From positions 372,001 through 436,000 of the forward strand of contig JAIELW010000001.1 in assembly GCA_019752575.1 (NCBI GenBank): a stretch of DNA of 64,000 nucleotides, in the 5' to 3' direction. The position numbers and the translations under genes are program-made. Positions 62,632 through 64,000 of the stretch are shown one piece after another. The stretch is from Xanthobacteraceae bacterium. GTDB taxonomy: Bacteria > Pseudomonadota > Alphaproteobacteria > Rhizobiales > Xanthobacteraceae. Numbering within the stretch: position 1 is the first letter of the stretch; every line of letters begins with the position of its first letter. The notes under the pieces were generated by a model. The model had not been told where the DNA came from and did not search any database. It was given only the letters and a program-made list of their open reading frames with translations.

Positions 62632-63831
62632 ATGGACCTGAATTTCACCAAGGAAGAAATCGCATTTCGCGACGAAGTGCGGGACTTCTTCAAGAAGAAT
62701 GTACCGGCCGACACGAAGAGGAAACTGATCGAAGGCCGCAAGATCGAGAAGGCCGACATCGTCAACTGGCAGCGCATCCTGAACAAGAAGGGTTGGGCGG
62801 TTTACCAGTGGCCGAAGCAGTATGGCGGCACCGGCTGGACGCCGGTGCAGAAATATATCTTCCTCGAAGAGTTGCAGCGCGCGCCCGCGCCGGATCCGCT
62901 TCCCTTCGCGGTGAGCATGGTCGGCCCCGTGATCTACACTTTCGGCAACGATGAGCAGAAGAAACAATTTCTGCCGCGCATCGCGAACTTGGACGACTGG
63001 TGGTGCCAGGGCTTCTCGGAGCCGGGGGCGGGCTCCGATCTCGCCGGCCTTTCCACGAAAGCCGTGCGCGAGGGCGATCACTGGATCATCAACGGCCAGA
63101 AGACCTGGACCACGCTCGCGCAATACGCCGACTGGATTTTCGTGCTCGCGCGCACCGACCCGAAAGCCAAGAAGCAGGAAGGTATTTCCTTCATCCTCGC
63201 TGATATGAAGACGCCGGGTATCACCGTGCGGCCGATTCAGCTGATCGACGGCGGCAAGGAAGTGAACGAGGTCTTCTTCGACAACGTGAAGGTGCCTTAC
63301 GAGAATCTGGTCGGTCAGGAAAATCGCGGCTGGGATTACGCGAAATTCCTCTTGGGCAACGAGCGCACGGGCATCGCGCGTGTCGGCATCTCGAAAGAGC
63401 GTATTCGCCGCCTGAAAGAGCTTGCCTCGCTCGAAGTTTCCAGCGGCAAGCCGATGATGGAAGACGCTCGCTTTCGTGCGAAAGTTTCGGAAATCGAGGT
63501 CGAGCTCAAAGCGCTGGAGATGACGCAGATGCGCGTGGTCGCCGCCGAGGGCAAGCGGCGCGACAACAAGCCGGACCCCGCCTCCTCGATTCTGAAAATA
63601 AAAGGCTCGGAAATTCAGCAGAACATCACGAACTTGCTGATGGAAGTGGTCGGCCCCTTCGCGCTGCCCTATGCGGAGGAAGACGACGCAAGCTCGAACG
63701 AGTTTCCGGTCGCCCCCGACTATGCCGGTCCGCTTGCGCCGATCTATTTCAACTATCGCAAGGTTTCGATCTACGGCGGATCGAACGAGATTCAGAAGAA
63801 CATTATCGCGAAAGCGATCCTCGGCCTGTAA
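62632..63831 (+). CDS. pimC: Acyl-CoA dehydrogenase, large subunit (PimC-like)
   Basis: FAD-dependent acyl-CoA dehydrogenase, 399 residues. 'CQGFSEPGAGSDLAGLSTKAVREGDHWIINGQKTW' is the flavin region. The C-terminal position that carries the catalytic Glu in MCAD ('IYEGT') reads 'IYGGSNEIQKNII', so that Glu is absent. Enzymes of this kind often work as a heteromer with a second subunit; the next gene starts such a partner. It would introduce the double bond used by PimF. GGGAG precedes the start. Confidence 0.88.
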   Translation: MDLNFTKEEIAFRDEVRDFFKKNVPADTKRKLIEGRKIEKADIVNWQRILNKKGWAVYQWPKQYGGTGWTPVQKYIFLEELQRAPAPDPLPFAVSMVGPVIYTFGNDEQKKQFLPRIANLDDWWCQGFSEPGAGSDLAGLSTKAVREGDHWIINGQKTWTTLAQYADWIFVLARTDPKAKKQEGISFILADMKTPGITVRPIQLIDGGKEVNEVFFDNVKVPYENLVGQENRGWDYAKFLLGNERTGIARVGISKERIRRLKELASLEVSSGKPMMEDARFRAKVSEIEVELKALEMTQMRVVAAEGKRRDNKPDPASSILKIKGSEIQQNITNLLMEVVGPFALPYAEEDDASSNEFPVAPDYAGPLAPIYFNYRKVSIYGGSNEIQKNIIAKAILGL

Positions 63832-63865
63832 CGGCCGGGGCGAGGGAAGCAGAAAGACAAGCTAA

Positions 63866-64000
63866 ATGGATTTCGAGTTTTCGGAAGAGCAGCAGTTGCT
63901 GAAAGACAGCATCGAGGGCCTGCTCGGCGACAAGTACGGTTTCGAACAGCGCAGGAAAGTTCTGGAAAGCGCCGACGGCTGGAGCCGCGAAATCTGGAAG
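63866..64000 (+). CDS. pimD: Acyl-CoA dehydrogenase, small subunit, N-terminal part (PimD-like)
   Basis: Only the first 45 codons are in the window. The start MDFEFSEEQQLLKDSIEGLL is the usual N-terminal helix of acyl-CoA dehydrogenases. It begins 34 bases after pimC on the same strand and matches pimD of the R. palustris order. It is presumably the second half of a PimC-PimD heteromer. Confidence 0.8.
   Translation, partial: MDFEFSEEQQLLKDSIEGLLGDKYGFEQRRKVLESADGWSREIWK

Overview
The window is high-GC alphaproteobacterial DNA, most likely a Hyphomicrobiales (Rhizobiales) chromosome of the Bradyrhizobium/Rhodopseudomonas/Xanthobacteraceae kind. The grounds are base composition, the style of the catabolic operons, a Tad/Cpa pilus cluster, and intergenic palindromic repeats that I associate with this order. 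No rRNA, tRNA, CRISPR array, transposase or phage gene was found. Almost all of it is accessory catabolism and transport, built as modules that mostly carry their own regulator.

Region by region. (1) 1-5070: the end of a branched-chain-type ABC importer (livM partial, livG, livF), then a convergent TRAP transporter (dctPQM). (2) 5363-13757: a MarR regulator, a two-subunit 2-oxoacid (indolepyruvate-type) ferredoxin oxidoreductase, mobB, an exported amidohydrolase, a DHDPS-family aldolase, a MetE-like protein and a second MarR. (3) 13860-19065, minus strand: enoyl-CoA hydratase, feruloyl-CoA-synthase-like ligase, thiolase, SDR dehydrogenase and hotdog thioesterase. Together these are every step needed to shorten a phenylpropenoid acid to a benzoic acid by CoA-dependent beta-oxidation. 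A DUF3237 protein follows. (4) 19923-29905: a TctCBA transporter, a GntR regulator, oxalyl-CoA decarboxylase, formyl-CoA transferase, a stand-alone formyltransferase/hydrolase and formate-tetrahydrofolate ligase. This is an oxalate-to-C1 cassette. (5) 29969-32476: an OmpA-like protein, a LysR regulator and two paralogous small exported proteins. (6) 32696-36986: homoprotocatechuate meta-cleavage genes (hpaR, hpaG-like, hpaF, hpaE, hpaD). (7) 37058-45271: a Tad/Cpa pilus assembly cluster without pilin or prepilin peptidase. (8) 45758-51439: an RpfF-like DSF synthase facing an RpfC-like hybrid kinase, with a REC-PAS-GGDEF-EAL protein co-transcribed with the kinase. (9) 51738-64000: a complete Liv-type importer, an IclR regulator and a divergent pimFABCD-like operon for dicarboxylate/fatty acid beta-oxidation that runs off the window end.

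How they work together: modules 1-3, 6 and 9 import plant- or lignin-derived aromatic and dicarboxylic acids and degrade them to central metabolites. Module 4 takes oxalate to CO2, formate and formyl-tetrahydrofolate. The most striking block is 8. It looks like a diffusible-fatty-acid quorum-sensing system whose output domain is a GGDEF-EAL protein rather than the usual HD-GYP RpfG. It lies next to the pilus genes, and a pair of inverted CtrA-like half sites lies in the shared 486-bp upstream region. Well-formed palindromes in front of six of the regulated units (MarR x2, GntR, LysR, HpaR, IclR) give concrete candidate operators.
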